This document shows, one piece after another, positions 7,691 to 15,626 of a DNA stretch of 64,000 bases. Where the stretch lies: positions 1 through 64,000 of the forward strand of contig JBCCPK010000007.1 in assembly GCA_039024915.1 (NCBI GenBank). Direction: 5' to 3'. The notes beneath the pieces are model-generated. The model saw only the letters and a list, made by a program, of their open reading frames with translations, searched no databases and had not been told where the DNA came from. Positions within the stretch are counted from its first letter, which is position 1; every line of letters begins with the position of its first letter. A program made the position numbers and the translations under genes. The stretch comes from Pseudomonadota bacterium. Its GTDB lineage: Bacteria > Pseudomonadota > Alphaproteobacteria > Rhizobiales > MH13.

Positions 7691-8599
7691 ATGAAGAATA
7701 TTAGCGCCGTCGATCTGAACCTGCTGGTCGCCTTCCAAGCGATGTTGGAAGAGCGCAGCGTAACCAGAGCAGCCAACCGTATCGGGCTGGCGCAACCGTC
7801 GATGAGCAACGCGCTCGCCCGGCTGCGGGCTTTGTTTGACGACGAGCTTTTCGTTCGGACACCGCAAGGGATGGTGCCCACGCGCTTGGCCTTAGACGCT
7901 GCCGATCATGTGAAAGCAGCGGTCGCTGCCGCGGACAGTGCCTTCAATGTCGGCGAGGTGTTTTCTCCGAAAACCGCGACGGGAACATTTCGGATCTTGA
8001 CCCATGATTTGATCGAAATAACGGTGTTGCCCGATCTTCTTCGGACCGTCGAAAAAGACGCTCCGAACATTCATGTGGGCGTAAGATCTTTGGTGGGCGA
8101 AAGCTTCGAAGAAGATCTCGATTTTGGTCGAGCAGACATAGCTGTTTGCGCTGCGGCGGCGGTACCAAAGCGGTTCAGCTATCAAGTCGTCTTTCGTGAA
8201 TCCTTCGTCTGCCTCGCACGCCTTGGACACCCCATCGTCAGGGGGAACGAACTCAATCTCGAGACCTATTTGGCCTGCAAGCACGCAACAATGTCCCGTC
8301 AACCTGAGGGCAAAGCAATCGTTGATGAGGCATTAGCGGGGATGGGTCGGTCGCGCGAGATAAGCGCCAGCGTGGCCAACTTCGGGTCACTGCCTCCCCT
8401 GGTTATTGAGACCGATCTGATCGCTGTGATCCCGTTACGCCTGGCAAAGAAGGCGTGCCACGTTATGCCCTTGGTCATGTTTGAATTGCCCTTCGATCTG
8501 CCCAGCATCGAGGTGAAACTCATCTGGAACCGCAGTGTGGACCGATCCCCCATGTCCGTCTGGTTTCGAGATCTCATGGTCAAAACAGTCTCGGCCTAG
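7691..8599 (+). CDS. LysR family transcriptional regulator
   Basis: This 302-residue regulator has the LysR winged helix-turn-helix at residues 1-65 (VDLNLLVAFQAMLEERSVTRAA, then QPSMSNALARLR) and a periplasmic-binding-protein-like effector domain from about residue 90. The sequence style, with FDDELFVRTPQGMVPT after the helix-turn-helix, resembles the NodD/LinR/PcpR subgroup that controls breakdown or signalling genes for aromatic and chlorinated compounds. It is transcribed away from the exported hydrolase gene across 88 bp, so it most likely controls the eight-gene minus-strand cluster and itself. Its effector is unknown. Confidence 0.92.
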   Translation: MKNISAVDLNLLVAFQAMLEERSVTRAANRIGLAQPSMSNALARLRALFDDELFVRTPQGMVPTRLALDAADHVKAAVAAADSAFNVGEVFSPKTATGTFRILTHDLIEITVLPDLLRTVEKDAPNIHVGVRSLVGESFEEDLDFGRADIAVCAAAAVPKRFSYQVVFRESFVCLARLGHPIVRGNELNLETYLACKHATMSRQPEGKAIVDEALAGMGRSREISASVANFGSLPPLVIETDLIAVIPLRLAKKACHVMPLVMFELPFDLPSIEVKLIWNRSVDRSPMSVWFRDLMVKTVSA

Positions 8600-8620
8600 T
8601 CGGCAGGTTTGCAAACTCTG

Positions 8621-8671
8621 GTTCCAAAAACGACCGTTTTTGGAGTTTCCAAAAAGGTACGTTTTTGGAAC
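8621..8671. repeat. 51-bp near-perfect palindrome, copy 2 of the CCAAAA/TTTTGG element
   Basis: The ends GTTCCAAAAACG and CGTTTTTGGAAC are perfect 12-bp inverted repeats. The interior is again self-complementary (ACCGTTTTTGGA and TCCAAAAAGGT with one bulged base) around GTT. Transcribed, it could form one long hairpin or two smaller ones. It lies between the convergent LysR and chemoreceptor genes. The motif recurs in looser form at 850-915 and 10939-10975. Confidence 0.7.
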
Positions 8672-8721
8672 ATAAGAGCCGATAGAAACCGTCCTTTTCT
8701 ACCGATTGGCAAGCGGCCAGG

Positions 8722-8754
8722 ACGACCCCTGTTGGAACTTCCAACACGGGTCGT
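8722..8754. terminator. Bidirectional terminator-like hairpin between lysR and the chemoreceptor gene
   Basis: ACGACCCCTGTTGGA and TCCAACACGGGTCGT form a 15-bp stem with one mismatch around a three-base loop. It is 18 bp from the chemoreceptor stop codon and also lies downstream of the LysR gene, so it may end transcription from both sides. U-runs are weak on both strands. Confidence 0.6.
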
Positions 8755-8771
8755 TTCTGAGGTTTGAACCT

Positions 8772-10778
8772 CTATGCGGCCCTCACGTTGGCCAAGAATT
8801 GACCAACGTTCTCACGCAAGCGCTGTGCTTCACCAACAAGCTGTGAGGACGCTGCCTTAACATCATTCGCGGCGGAGCCTGTTTGCTCGACGGCGGAGGA
8901 AACCTCGGAGATGTTTTCGGACACTTCTTGCGTACCATCGGCCGCTTGCTGCGTGTTGCGGGCGATCTCTTGCGTTGCCGAATGCTGCTCTTCCACGGCA
9001 GCAGCAATCGATGATGAGGTGCTGTTCAGCTCCTTGATCATACCTCCAATTTTCTCGATAGCTGATACGACGGCGTCGGTGTCGCCTTGCATACCGGTGA
9101 TCTGAGTGGAGATTTGCTCAGTGGCCTTCGCAGTCTGTTCAGCTAAGGTTTTCACCTCGGTCGCAACAACGGCAAACCCTTTGCCCGCTTCACCTGCGCG
9201 CGCCGCTTCAATGGTCGCATTGAGGGCAAGTAGGTTCGTTTGCTCCGCAATGTCAGAGATCATTGAAATCACGTTTCCAATGGTCTGCGCGCCGACAGCA
9301 AGCTTACCCACCATCTGCGTTGAATCTTCTGCACTCATAGCCGCGTCACTCGTCATGCTGGCAGCCTGACCAACTCGCTCAGACACTTCTGAAATTGAGT
9401 TCGACATTTCTTCAGAGGCGGCAGCGACAGTGCCAACATTAGTGGATGCTTCTTCAGAGGCGGCTGCGACAGCTGTTGAGCGCTCAGAGGCCCGGTTGGC
9501 CGCTTCGCTGAGTACCTCGGCCAAACCGACCATCTGTTCAGCGGCGCTAGAAACAGCTGTCACGACGCCATTCACATTCGCCTCAAAGTCGTCAGCCATG
9601 GCATCCATGGCACGGCTCTTCTCCGCCTCGGCTGCAGCTTCGGCTTCTTTTTGTTCCGCCTCAATACGAACCTTTTCTCGCCCATTTTCTTGGAACACCA
9701 ACAGCGCACGCGCCATGTCGCCAAGCTCATCCTTGCGCTCAGCACCAATGATCTCAATGTCGAGTTGTCCGCCTGCCAGTTCATTCATGCGCCCAACTAC
9801 ACGGGCGATTGAGCCGGAGAGAAGTCGTCCGATGAGGAACGCGGCTGCGACACCGAGAGCGAACGCGACAACAGCAATGATGGTTGTGTTGCGTAACGTG
9901 GTGGCCACATCGGCTGATGCCTGGGGCCCAAGTGTGTTTTGGGTATGCACCACAGTCGACAGAACGCTGTTATAGCCAGCCATCAGTTCGGGGCCAATTG
10001 AGTCTAAACGATCCCGTAGGATACCGTTGCGGGTCTCAATGAGGCTTACAATCTCACCATAGTGGCCCTCGAAGGTGTTCACCTGAGCATCAAATTGCGC
10101 GGCTAGACGGCGGCGTACCGGGTTCTGCAAGCTCGCCAAGAGGGTGCGCATGTTCTCTCGAACAGTCTCAATCTCCGCATAGGTGCGGTCACGATCGTCT
10201 TCGCGATTTTCAAGCAGAAACTTTTCACCGTAGTAACGCGCAAGCATCAGGTGTTGCTGAACAAGCCCGCCATAATATGCGGCCTCAATGTCCGCGTCGT
10301 TGTAGGCACTCTCGATGATCTCAGTCATCGTGGTGCGTGCATCGCGGCCAACTTGGTTCATCTGTGGCACAAGCTCGTTACGCCGGGCCTGAATGTCTAC
10401 AACCTCGGCAAAGCCTGCCTTGTAGTCGTCCAAAGAACCCTCAAGGCCAGTAATCTGCGCAACGAGGTTCTGGTCGACCAAGAACGAGGAGATCTCGTCA
10501 TTCAATGCACGAAGCTCGGTTACGCTGTTAGCGACACGCTCAGCAGCGGCCTCGTCATTACTGATGCGGTATTGCATGACGCCAAGACGTGCAGTGATGA
10601 GGTCAATCTTCGCGTCGTTTACCAGTAGGCTCTCTCGCGCCGCCTGTCGGTAGTCGGTGAACACGTCACCGATGTTCGATGTTCCGCGCAGGGACATCAT
10701 CGCGAGAAGCGCCATCAGCAACAGCACAAGGCCGAAGCCCGATGCGATCACTTGTTTTAGAGAAAATGACGTGAGCAT
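8772..10778 (-). CDS. Methyl-accepting chemotaxis protein
   Basis: This 668-residue chemoreceptor has a first membrane helix at about 9-30, a long all-helical periplasmic domain (about 31-290) of the helical bimodular kind, a second membrane helix at about 298-320, a HAMP domain (about 320-372) and a coiled-coil signalling domain. The hairpin tip [20 protein letters not shown] (about 512-531) contacts CheA/CheW. The C terminus lacks an NWETF-type CheR tether. AAGGTAA lies ahead of the ATG. The helical bimodular domain binds organic acids in characterised relatives; the ligand here is not evident. The gene stands alone beside the putative catabolic operon and might sense the same compound. Confidence 0.95.
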   Translation of the reverse strand: MLTSFSLKQVIASGFGLVLLLMALLAMMSLRGTSNIGDVFTDYRQAARESLLVNDAKIDLITARLGVMQYRISNDEAAAERVANSVTELRALNDEISSFLVDQNLVAQITGLEGSLDDYKAGFAEVVDIQARRNELVPQMNQVGRDARTTMTEIIESAYNDADIEAAYYGGLVQQHLMLARYYGEKFLLENREDDRDRTYAEIETVRENMRTLLASLQNPVRRRLAAQFDAQVNTFEGHYGEIVSLIETRNGILRDRLDSIGPELMAGYNSVLSTVVHTQNTLGPQASADVATTLRNTTIIAVVAFALGVAAAFLIGRLLSGSIARVVGRMNELAGGQLDIEIIGAERKDELGDMARALLVFQENGREKVRIEAEQKEAEAAAEAEKSRAMDAMADDFEANVNGVVTAVSSAAEQMVGLAEVLSEAANRASERSTAVAAASEEASTNVGTVAAASEEMSNSISEVSERVGQAASMTSDAAMSAEDSTQMVGKLAVGAQTIGNVISMISDIAEQTNLLALNATIEAARAGEAGKGFAVVATEVKTLAEQTAKATEQISTQITGMQGDTDAVVSAIEKIGGMIKELNSTSSSIAAAVEEQHSATQEIARNTQQAADGTQEVSENISEVSSAVEQTGSAANDVKAASSQLVGEAQRLRENVGQFLANVRAA

Positions 10779-11162
10779 CGGGGGGTTACCTTTGCGTTAG
10801 AGGGCGCGCACGAAGTTTACGTGGCGAAGAGCAAACGGCAACGATGGATAACAAACTGCTAATTAAGGTTAGAAACTCGCAATACTGCGTCCCGAGGTAT
10901 CAGTTCCGCCTGCGTTGGATGCCAGGCCAAAAACTCTTAACCAAAACACCTGTGCCAAAATGTTAGGTTTTGGAGAACTGTACCGCGCGTCTGATCACAC
11001 TTCCGAAGCAATTTTAGTACTGCTTCCGTTGTCATGCGATCCATGTCAGCGTCGGGCATATACGATTGAAAGCGCAACAGTTATCGAGGGCTAAGACAAC
11101 CGGTTGGGGTAAAAAGTGACGATCAATTTAATGCACTTTGGAGGGTTCCCGTCCAAACTTCA
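10779..11162. other. 384-bp intergenic stretch between the chemoreceptor and Cds1-like genes
   Basis: This holds the chemoreceptor promoter (higher coordinates are upstream for that gene) and the 3' side of the Cds1-like gene. A third CCAAAA-type element lies at 10939-10975. TTTGGA and TCCAAA at 11137-11157 form a short hairpin directly after the Cds1-like stop codon, a weak terminator candidate. I see no convincing gene. Confidence 0.6.
10939..10975. repeat. CCAAAA/TTTTGG intergenic element, copy 3
   Basis: AACCAAAACACCTGTGCC followed by AAAATG is nearly identical to the start of the element at 850-915. It continues as CCAAAA and TTTTGG around a seven-base loop. It is upstream of the chemoreceptor gene on the minus strand, about 160 bp from its start. 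Confidence 0.55.
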
Positions 11163-12227
11163 TCAACGATTTGTTGCTGACAAGGTGTTCAGCAGGCGAG
11201 TCTCATATCCGAGATCTTCAAGGCCTTTTTTCTGACTGCGCGCTTTAGGGTCATACAGGTCAGGATATATTTCACCCCCGTCGCACATAAGAGTCACGAT
11301 GGTGATCGGTTTGGCGCCTGCTTTGCTCTCGTTTTCCATCGCTATCTGGATTGAACCCCAAATATTTGAGCCGGTGGAGGGGCCCGCCTTTTTCCTGGTA
11401 AGTTCATGAAGCCAAAGCATTGACGCAATTGCCTCGCGATTAGACACTTGCTTCATGTCATCGATAACCTCTTTCAAAAACGATTTCTCTACCCGTGGTC
11501 GCCCGATTCCCTCTGCGAGATTCTCTTCTGCATTCTTGTCCAGCTGTTTTACCCCCATTTCCCAATGTCCAAAAAACGCCGACTTATAGGGGTCAACTAC
11601 TACTAATTTAGTCCGAAAATTTTTATATCTAATATATCGACCAATCGTAGCAGATGTTCCACCCGTGCCTGCACCAACGACTATGTAGTCAGGTATGGGA
11701 TTAGACTCTCTCTGCAATTGAGAAAATATTGTTTCTGCGATGTTATTGTTGCCGCGCCAATCGGTAGCTTGCTCCGCATACTTAAATTGGTTCATAAAGT
11801 AGTAGCCACGATTTTTAAGTCGTCTTATGGCTTTCTTTCGCGCGTTGGAACTGTCAAAAACCTCTAAACGACCGCCGTAAAATTTTATAAGCTTTTTCTT
11901 TTCATCGCTGATGTTTTTATCCACCACCGCAATAAATTTTACTCCAATTAACTGAGCGAAATAAGCTTCGGATATCGCAGTGTTTCCTGAGGATTCTTCG
12001 AATACTGTAGTGTCTTCATGGATTCTACCATTACAAAGGGCATGCAAGAAAAGAGACGCAGCAAGTCGATGTTTCAAATTGCCGGTGGGGTGGGTGCTCT
12101 CATCCTTCAAGTATATGTCTGCCTTTGTAAAGTTTGTTGGCAGTTTGAAGAGGTGGGTGTCTGCCGTCCCGTGGTTTTCGCGAACGATGCTCTGGATTGC
12201 ATTGCGAGCCCATTTGTCGTTAGACAT
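11163..12227 (-). CDS. PLP-dependent cysteine synthase/desulfhydrase family protein (Cds1-like)
   Basis: This 354-residue fold-type II PLP enzyme shows YLKDESTHPTGNLKHRLA, whose Lys binds the cofactor, then EESSGNTAISEAYFAQL (substrate carboxylate loop) and VVGAGTGGTSATIGRY (phosphate-binding glycine loop). The layout, with ATDWRGNNNIAE and MCDGGEIYPDLY, resembles the mycobacterial Cds1 L-cysteine desulfhydrase subgroup more than CysK/CysM, so it may make or break cysteine, releasing H2S. GGAGATTGAC precedes the ATG. The gene and its flanks are clearly more AT-rich than the window, with many AAA and TTT codons, which suggests recent transfer. No sulfur genes adjoin it. Confidence 0.85.
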   Translation of the reverse strand: MSNDKWARNAIQSIVRENHGTADTHLFKLPTNFTKADIYLKDESTHPTGNLKHRLAASLFLHALCNGRIHEDTTVFEESSGNTAISEAYFAQLIGVKFIAVVDKNISDEKKKLIKFYGGRLEVFDSSNARKKAIRRLKNRGYYFMNQFKYAEQATDWRGNNNIAETIFSQLQRESNPIPDYIVVGAGTGGTSATIGRYIRYKNFRTKLVVVDPYKSAFFGHWEMGVKQLDKNAEENLAEGIGRPRVEKSFLKEVIDDMKQVSNREAIASMLWLHELTRKKAGPSTGSNIWGSIQIAMENESKAGAKPITIVTLMCDGGEIYPDLYDPKARSQKKGLEDLGYETRLLNTLSATNR

Positions 12228-12600
12228 GTCAATCTCCGATCCAATTCATGTGCCATCGAAGCCGATTGCAAGTGATTTGGGAAGTATGACTTCCTAATTA
12301 AGTGAAATTTTTCGCAGCTGTTGAATAACGTGCATGCGGCTTTCCACTTTTGGCTATCAACATACAATTGTTTTGCTTATTTAAAGCTGATTTGGCGAAA
12401 CAGGTTCGCTATTATTTTGCTCGTGACCCATTCAGTGAATATGCTTAAAAGTCTGACAATTGCATCTGAAGCGAAATTCGAGTCGGTCTGTACAGTAATT
12501 AGGATTTTCGAGGAGATTTTGAGCACTGGCAAACGCGACAGCGCGCCTGAATCACGTCATATGCGGACGTTCTTGGGTCGGCCCAGCCACCCCGCCATCG
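12228..12600. other. 373-bp AT-rich intergenic stretch
   Basis: This lies between the Cds1-like gene (whose promoter it must hold) and the 3' end of the gamma-carbonic anhydrase gene. Base composition shifts from AT-rich to GC-rich near 12,540, which probably marks the edge of an acquired segment. I see no tRNA, integrase, direct repeats or credible open frame. Confidence 0.55.
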
Positions 12601-13134
12601 CTACCGATCAAGGCGCTTGAGGCCCTTGGCGAAGCGCTCCGCGTTCTCGACATAGTGGGCCGCTGATTTCTCAAGCATGCTAGCGGCGCCCTCGCCCAGA
12701 GACTTCACTTCACGTGCGGGCACGCCAACGGCGAGTTTATCTTCCGCGATGGTCTTGTTCTCGGACACAAGGGCATTGGCACCGACGATCGAGCGGCTGC
12801 CGATCCGTGCTCCGTTCAGAACGGTGGCACCCATCCCGATCAGGGCGAAGTCACCCAGCGTACAGCCATGCAAAATCGCCTTGTGCCCAATGGTGCACCC
12901 GCGCCCCACGGTGAGCGGGAAACCCATATCGGTGTGCATCATCACCATGTCCTGAACGTTGGTATCAGGACCGATGTCGATCCATTCATTGTCACCGCGC
13001 AGAACGGCGCCAAACCAGACACTGGCTCCAGGATGGAGACGCACCTTGCCGATCACCCGGGCGGACGGCGCTATCCATGTACGAGCCGGGTCGACAATCT
13101 CGGGTTCCGCGTCATCAAGTGCGTACAGTGCCAT
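12601..13134 (-). CDS. Gamma-carbonic anhydrase family protein
   Basis: This protein of about 177 residues folds as a left-handed beta-helix of hexapeptide repeats. It shows GASVWFGAVLRGD, TNVQDMVMMH, GCTIGHKAILHGC, IGMGATVLNG and VPAREVKSL, the standard order in the YrdA/PaaY-type gamma-carbonic anhydrases. Metal ligands would be the His residues in MMH, GH and LHGC. I start at 13134 (MALYALDD); the frame continues 14 codons upstream without clear homology. Whether it hydrates CO2 or is a hexapeptide protein of other use cannot be told from sequence. It forms a unit with the small membrane-protein gene just upstream. Confidence 0.9.
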   Translation of the reverse strand: MALYALDDAEPEIVDPARTWIAPSARVIGKVRLHPGASVWFGAVLRGDNEWIDIGPDTNVQDMVMMHTDMGFPLTVGRGCTIGHKAILHGCTLGDFALIGMGATVLNGARIGSRSIVGANALVSENKTIAEDKLAVGVPAREVKSLGEGAASMLEKSAAHYVENAERFAKGLKRLDR

Positions 13135-13223
13135 GCGTGCTCCCCGAAGACCCCTGTTTGCCTCGCGTTGAAACACCGCGTCTCAAAGCGACACACCGCC
13201 CAACCGTGACCGGGAGCCCGCGC

Positions 13224-13550
13224 TTACGAAACCGAAAGGGCGAAGCTGAGCACCAGGACACCAACACAGGCGCTCCAAAGGGTGGCGACGCCGAAGCTTG
13301 CGAACAACCACCCCAAAGGTCGATGTTCGATGAACCGGCCCCGCAGCGCGTTGCGCATAATGATGTAAGGGGCGGCCCAGACCACCAGAACAGCTTGGAA
13401 AACCAGAGAAAAGAATGGCGCGTCGCCGGCTCCGAACAACATTTCAAATCGCGCCGGGCGGCTGGTCACCAATTGGTACCCCGTCGCCAACAGCGCTGCC
13501 CACACAAAGCCGCATGCCGCGGCATAGGTGAACAACATCGGCTCACTCAT
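13224..13550 (-). CDS. Small three-helix membrane protein, conserved hypothetical
   Basis: Starting at the ATG at 13550 (MSEPMLFTYAAACG) this is a protein of about 108 residues with three hydrophobic helices. The motif GDAPFFSLVFQAVLVVWAAP in the middle and RGRFIEHRPLGWLF before the last helix look conserved. I recall similar uncharacterised proteins in Rhizobiales, but assign no function. Twenty upstream codons are open but read as non-coding (Gln/Arg-rich). It lies 89 nt ahead of the carbonic anhydrase gene on the same strand and is divergent from the gene at 13665. Confidence 0.7.
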   Translation of the reverse strand: MSEPMLFTYAAACGFVWAALLATGYQLVTSRPARFEMLFGAGDAPFFSLVFQAVLVVWAAPYIIMRNALRGRFIEHRPLGWLFASFGVATLWSACVGVLVLSFALSVS

Positions 13551-13664
13551 ACTCGTACTACCCTGTCTCACTGTGCGCCAACGCTGCGGTGGCTGGAGAC
13601 AACACTGCAAGAGCCGTGCCTTATGGTAAAGGGATCATTAAGGTCGTTGCGCTACGTGGTTAAC

Positions 13665-14387
13665 ATGACTGTGTTCGACCCACGCTTGCTTGATGATGAT
13701 CGACCGTTCGCGGTCGTGCCGTTTACAGTTTTCACTGCGGCGCTTGTGCTGATGACAGCCTTGTTCATCGGCCACATCGGGTTGCGCGAGAAGGGACTGG
13801 TCGTCTCCGAGCGCAGCCAACACGAGCAGCGCCTGAGCGCTTATGAGATCGTCGTAGGCGGAATCAATTTCCGCGTGCCGGCGGGCTACCTTCGCTTTGC
13901 CGAGCAGCAACGTTCCGGCGTTTTGCCGGGCTATGATCTCGCGCTCGCCTGGCCGACGATGGCGCCCCTTGGGGACGCGGAAACGTTGCGCGCCACACCG
14001 CGCGAACGCATTGTCTTCATCGGGGTTGCCGAAGCGGGCGAAGCGCTCGACACCACAGATCTTCTGGGATCGGTGTATCGTGAGGTCTTTGTCGGACCCG
14101 TGACGACCGATGAAAGCGGTCTTGTGCGCCGCCGCCTTGATCCGCAGGCGGGATATGGTCACGACAGCGTCGTTTTCGACATCACCCAAGGCACCGGTTT
14201 TGCTGCTCGGTGTTCGGCCGGCGGCGAGACCATCTGGTCAACCTGCTATCGCGACGTGATCCTGACGAACGGCCTTACTGTGACCTACCGCTTTTCACCC
14301 GAGCTGTTGGCGCAGTGGGAAGACCTCGACCGGAGCATTCTTGGCTTCCTGCTCAGGTTGGCGCAATCAAGTGCCGAAGCGCGTTAG
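13665..14387 (+). CDS. Membrane-anchored hypothetical protein
   Basis: This 240-residue protein has a single N-terminal membrane helix (VPFTVFTAALVLMTALFIGH, about 14-33), then an extracytoplasmic region containing VGGINFRVPAGYLRF and GSVYREVFVGPVTTD. The last third (GTGFAARC, ETIWSTCYRDV, LTVTYRFSPELLAQWEDLD) has the look of a small beta-rich periplasmic domain with two Cys residues that could form a disulfide. No known family is recognised. An in-frame ATG at 13623 is an alternative start. The frame is open far upstream over the neighbouring antisense genes, but that part is not protein-like. It converges on DUF3126. Confidence 0.7.
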   Translation: MTVFDPRLLDDDRPFAVVPFTVFTAALVLMTALFIGHIGLREKGLVVSERSQHEQRLSAYEIVVGGINFRVPAGYLRFAEQQRSGVLPGYDLALAWPTMAPLGDAETLRATPRERIVFIGVAEAGEALDTTDLLGSVYREVFVGPVTTDESGLVRRRLDPQAGYGHDSVVFDITQGTGFAARCSAGGETIWSTCYRDVILTNGLTVTYRFSPELLAQWEDLDRSILGFLLRLAQSSAEAR

Positions 14388-14401
14388 AGGCCAGCGTCTT
14401 T

Positions 14402-14611
14402 CTATTCGAGGTCGAAGTCGAGGATCGACATCGTGAAGTTGTAGGCCAGGTCCTCGTCCTCATCATCCTTGTGAATGAGGCCAATGAATTCGTCGCCCAT
14501 GTAGACCTCCGCTGAATCGTCCTTGCGCGGGCGCGCTTTGACCGCAAGCGCAGGCGAATCAAACAGGCGCCGCAAATAGGTTTCGATCTTCGACAGTTCA
14601 TCAGCGGTCAT
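14402..14611 (-). CDS. DUF3126 family protein
   Basis: This 69-residue acidic protein (MTADELSKIETYLRRLFDSP, then ARPRKDDSAEVYMGDEFIGL and IHKDDEDEDLAYNFTMSILD) is a typical DUF3126 member, a family of small proteins I know mainly from Rhizobiales and relatives. Function is unknown. It lies 86 nt downstream of cysE on the same strand, an arrangement common in the order, so a role tied to cysteine synthesis or simple co-transcription is possible. Confidence 0.88.
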   Translation of the reverse strand: MTADELSKIETYLRRLFDSPALAVKARPRKDDSAEVYMGDEFIGLIHKDDEDEDLAYNFTMSILDFDLE

Positions 14612-14697
14612 GGTGTTTTGCGTCCCTTGAGTCGGCGTTGCCGGCCAGCCTTAGGGCGCAGCGGCGGGCACGGCAATGCGCCAGAGCGGTCAATTGC

Positions 14698-15576
14698 TCA
14701 AATTCCCGAGCCTTCATCCACAATTGATTGCAGTGGCATGGTGTGATCCATCCGGACCGACGGCATGCTTGCGTCGTCGGTGCAGATATCGCGCGCCACG
14801 ATCTTCGCCGGAATCCCTGCAACGGTTGCGCATTCGGGCACGGGGTCAAGAACGACCGAACTGGCCGCAACGCGGGAAAACTGCCCCAGTTCGATGTTCC
14901 CCAGCACCTTTGCACCGGCCCCAACGAGCACGCCGCGTCGCACCTTGGGATGACGGTCGCCCTCATCCTTGCCCGTCCCGCCAAGCGTGACGTTCTGCAT
15001 GACCGAAACGTCGTCCTCAATCACAGCCGTCTCACCGATGACGATCCCGGTCGCATGATCAAGAAAAAGCCCCGCGCCGATCCGCGTGCCGGGATGGATG
15101 TCTACCTGGAAGCGGGCGCTCGCCCGGCTTTGAACAAACAGGGCAAGATCCTTGCGGCCCGCGCGCCAAAGCGCATGCGAAAACCGGTAGGACTGCAGCG
15201 CGTGAAACCCTTTAAAGAACAAAAGCGGCTCGATCAGCCGGTGGCAGGCCGGGTCACGGTCGAGAACAGCGAGCAGATCTCGATGCAAATGGGTCAGCGT
15301 CGCCTCATCGGTCTCAAGAACGTCGAGAAACAGCGCGGAAATGTCGTCCGACGACCAAAGCGTATCGCCCAGCCTAGCCGCAAGCACACCCACCAACGCG
15401 TACTCGAGCGATGGCTGGCCCAAAACCAACGCCTGGAAAAGCCCACCGGTGGCGCCGTCTCGATCAACCGCCTGAAGGGCTTCGTCGCGGATGCTACGCC
15501 AAATCGGGTCCGTGGGCGCAAGCAGCTGGGCGCTTGCATCCTTGGTCGAGTGGGCGGCGAGTGCATGTTCAGTCAT
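14698..15576 (-). CDS. cysE: Serine O-acetyltransferase
   Basis: CysE transfers acetyl from acetyl-CoA to serine, the first step of cysteine synthesis. The protein (about 292 residues from the ATG at 15576) has the N-terminal helical domain (IWRSIRDEALQAVDRDGATG, then DPACHRLIEPLLFFKGFHAL) and the C-terminal hexapeptide-repeat helix with DIHPGTRIGAGLFLDHATG, VIGETAVIEDDVSV and QNVTLGGTGK. The catalytic Asp-His pair sits in the LDHATG motif. The frame extends seven codons upstream. DUF3126 follows. The C-terminal tail is longer than in enteric CysE, as is usual in alphaproteobacteria. Confidence 0.95.
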   Translation of the reverse strand: MTEHALAAHSTKDASAQLLAPTDPIWRSIRDEALQAVDRDGATGGLFQALVLGQPSLEYALVGVLAARLGDTLWSSDDISALFLDVLETDEATLTHLHRDLLAVLDRDPACHRLIEPLLFFKGFHALQSYRFSHALWRAGRKDLALFVQSRASARFQVDIHPGTRIGAGLFLDHATGIVIGETAVIEDDVSVMQNVTLGGTGKDEGDRHPKVRRGVLVGAGAKVLGNIELGQFSRVAASSVVLDPVPECATVAGIPAKIVARDICTDDASMPSVRMDHTMPLQSIVDEGSGI

Positions 15577-15626
15577 GGTGCAGGAACTTAAGCGCACACC
15601 ACCTAAATTGCCAGCCGGTTCCCCTG

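Noticed and set aside
12321-12620. 99-codon open frame in the AT-rich intergenic stretch
   Set aside because: No recognisable family, and it runs into the 3' end of the carbonic anhydrase gene; composition is not coding-like.
13077-13664. Long N-terminal extension of the gene at 13665
   Set aside because: It runs antisense through the carbonic anhydrase and membrane-protein genes and is Pro/Gln/Arg-rich without protein-like pattern.
15411-15626. N-terminal extension of the enoyl-CoA hydratase-like protein
   Set aside because: It is antisense to cysE; the crotonase fold begins at the ATG at 15627.
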